From assembly GCA_905182995.1 (NCBI GenBank), contig CAJJDP010000052.1, positions 281,665 through 345,664 on the forward strand: DNA of 64,000 nucleotides. The letters run 5' to 3'. This DNA is from Paramecium octaurelia. Taxonomy: Eukaryota > Ciliophora > Oligohymenophorea > Peniculida > Parameciidae. Under the pieces are notes generated by a model. The model was not told where the DNA came from. It did no database searches and saw only the letters and a program-made list of their open reading frames with translations. A program made the position numbers and the translations under genes. Shown one piece after another: positions 63,758 to 64,000 of the stretch (the stretch's first letter is position 1; every line of letters begins with the position of its first letter).

Positions 63758-64000
63758 TTAATGTTATATTTGGTGTATTTATTATATTGTACTAAAATAT
63801 TAATGCTCATCATTTTTTTGTTGTTTTCTTGGCTCCACCTCTTTTTGAGTAGAAGACATCATCTCTTCTGAATTCAAATTCTAATTCTCTTGTTGTTAAT
63901 AATTTATAGACAGCTCTGATTGCATCAAGTCTTGGTTCGACTTCATTTTTATCTTATTCATCCAAAAAGCTAATTGTGAATATTGAATAGTACATTCTAT
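63758..64000. repeat. Second copy (partial) of the second direct repeat
   Basis: Identical to 62473-62715 as far as the window goes. Confidence 0.95.
63810..64000 (-). CDS. RPS7: eS7 C-terminal coding sequence, second copy, partial
   Basis: It repeats the last about 63 codons and the stop (TGA at 63810-63812) of the eS7 gene at 62525-63198, exactly. It is probably the same locus represented twice rather than a second gene, although Paramecium does keep many ribosomal-protein duplicates; a true paralogue would be expected to carry silent differences. Confidence 0.8.

Noticed and set aside
1-64000. tRNA or rRNA genes, CRISPR arrays, telomeric repeats, insertion sequences
   Set aside because: I saw no cloverleaf with a T-loop consensus, no rRNA-like block, no spaced repeats, no C4A2/C3A3 runs and no transposase with inverted ends. 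tRNAs in particular could be missed by eye.
1-64000. Unexcised micronuclear IES elements
   Set aside because: Coding regions are continuous apart from GTA...AG introns; no TA-bounded interruption was needed to explain a frame, apart from the unexplained 11 nt in the kinase gene, which is too short for an IES.

Overview
The window is ciliate macronuclear DNA, most likely from a Paramecium species. TAA and TAG are read as glutamine and TGA is the only stop; for example, TAA at 12571-12573 encodes the near-invariant Gln of the E1 motif SNLNRQFLFR. Nearly every gene is interrupted by spliceosomal introns of only 19-31 nt starting GTA, spacers are short and AT-rich, and protein repertoires are ciliary (SAXO, TTLL, coiled-coil axonemal-type proteins, CNG-type K+ channel). 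All coordinates below use this code; 21 gene models give a length divisible by three once the listed introns are removed.

Left part (1-20.4 kb). A giant + strand gene runs from before base 1 to 14262. It contains SPRY, UBA and RanBP2 zinc-finger domains, about 2,900 residues of unassigned sequence, a BIRC6-type ubiquitin-conjugating (E2) domain and then, in the same uninterrupted reading frame, a complete UBA1-type ubiquitin-activating enzyme (E1). It is followed by a PP2C phosphatase (-), a short protein resembling the N-terminal part of AMP-forming ligases, an importin-alpha-like protein, a p47-type SEP/UBX protein and a small HECT ligase.

Middle (20.4-46 kb). A gene-poor AT-rich island holds one small HTH protein (21.3-22.0 kb). 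Then come an ankyrin-anoctamin fusion (-), a Gln-rich protein (-), glycyl-tRNA synthetase (-), another gene-poor stretch with an 88-aa protein and a Cys-rich secretory-type protein, two coiled-coil genes, a TFIIE-beta-like gene (-), a RING-CH plus FHA protein, a cyclic-nucleotide-gated-type K+ channel and an ATG1/ULK-like kinase. 

Right part (46-64 kb). A SAXO-like protein, a small doubly acylatable protein, a full ABCB transporter, a long coiled-coil protein and a TTL-family tubulin ligase lie on the - strand. A two-pass membrane protein of a ciliate-type family follows (+), then ribosomal protein eS7 (-) and an unidentified partial gene.

Two single-N gaps (42625 and 63757) are each flanked by a perfect direct repeat: 1300 bp at the first, and at least 243 bp visible (expected 1284 bp) at the second. 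These look like contig ends that overlap but were joined without being merged, so the second copies are probably not real extra genes. The main biological candidate in the window is the E2-E1 fusion, which would put two sequential steps of ubiquitin transfer in one polypeptide.
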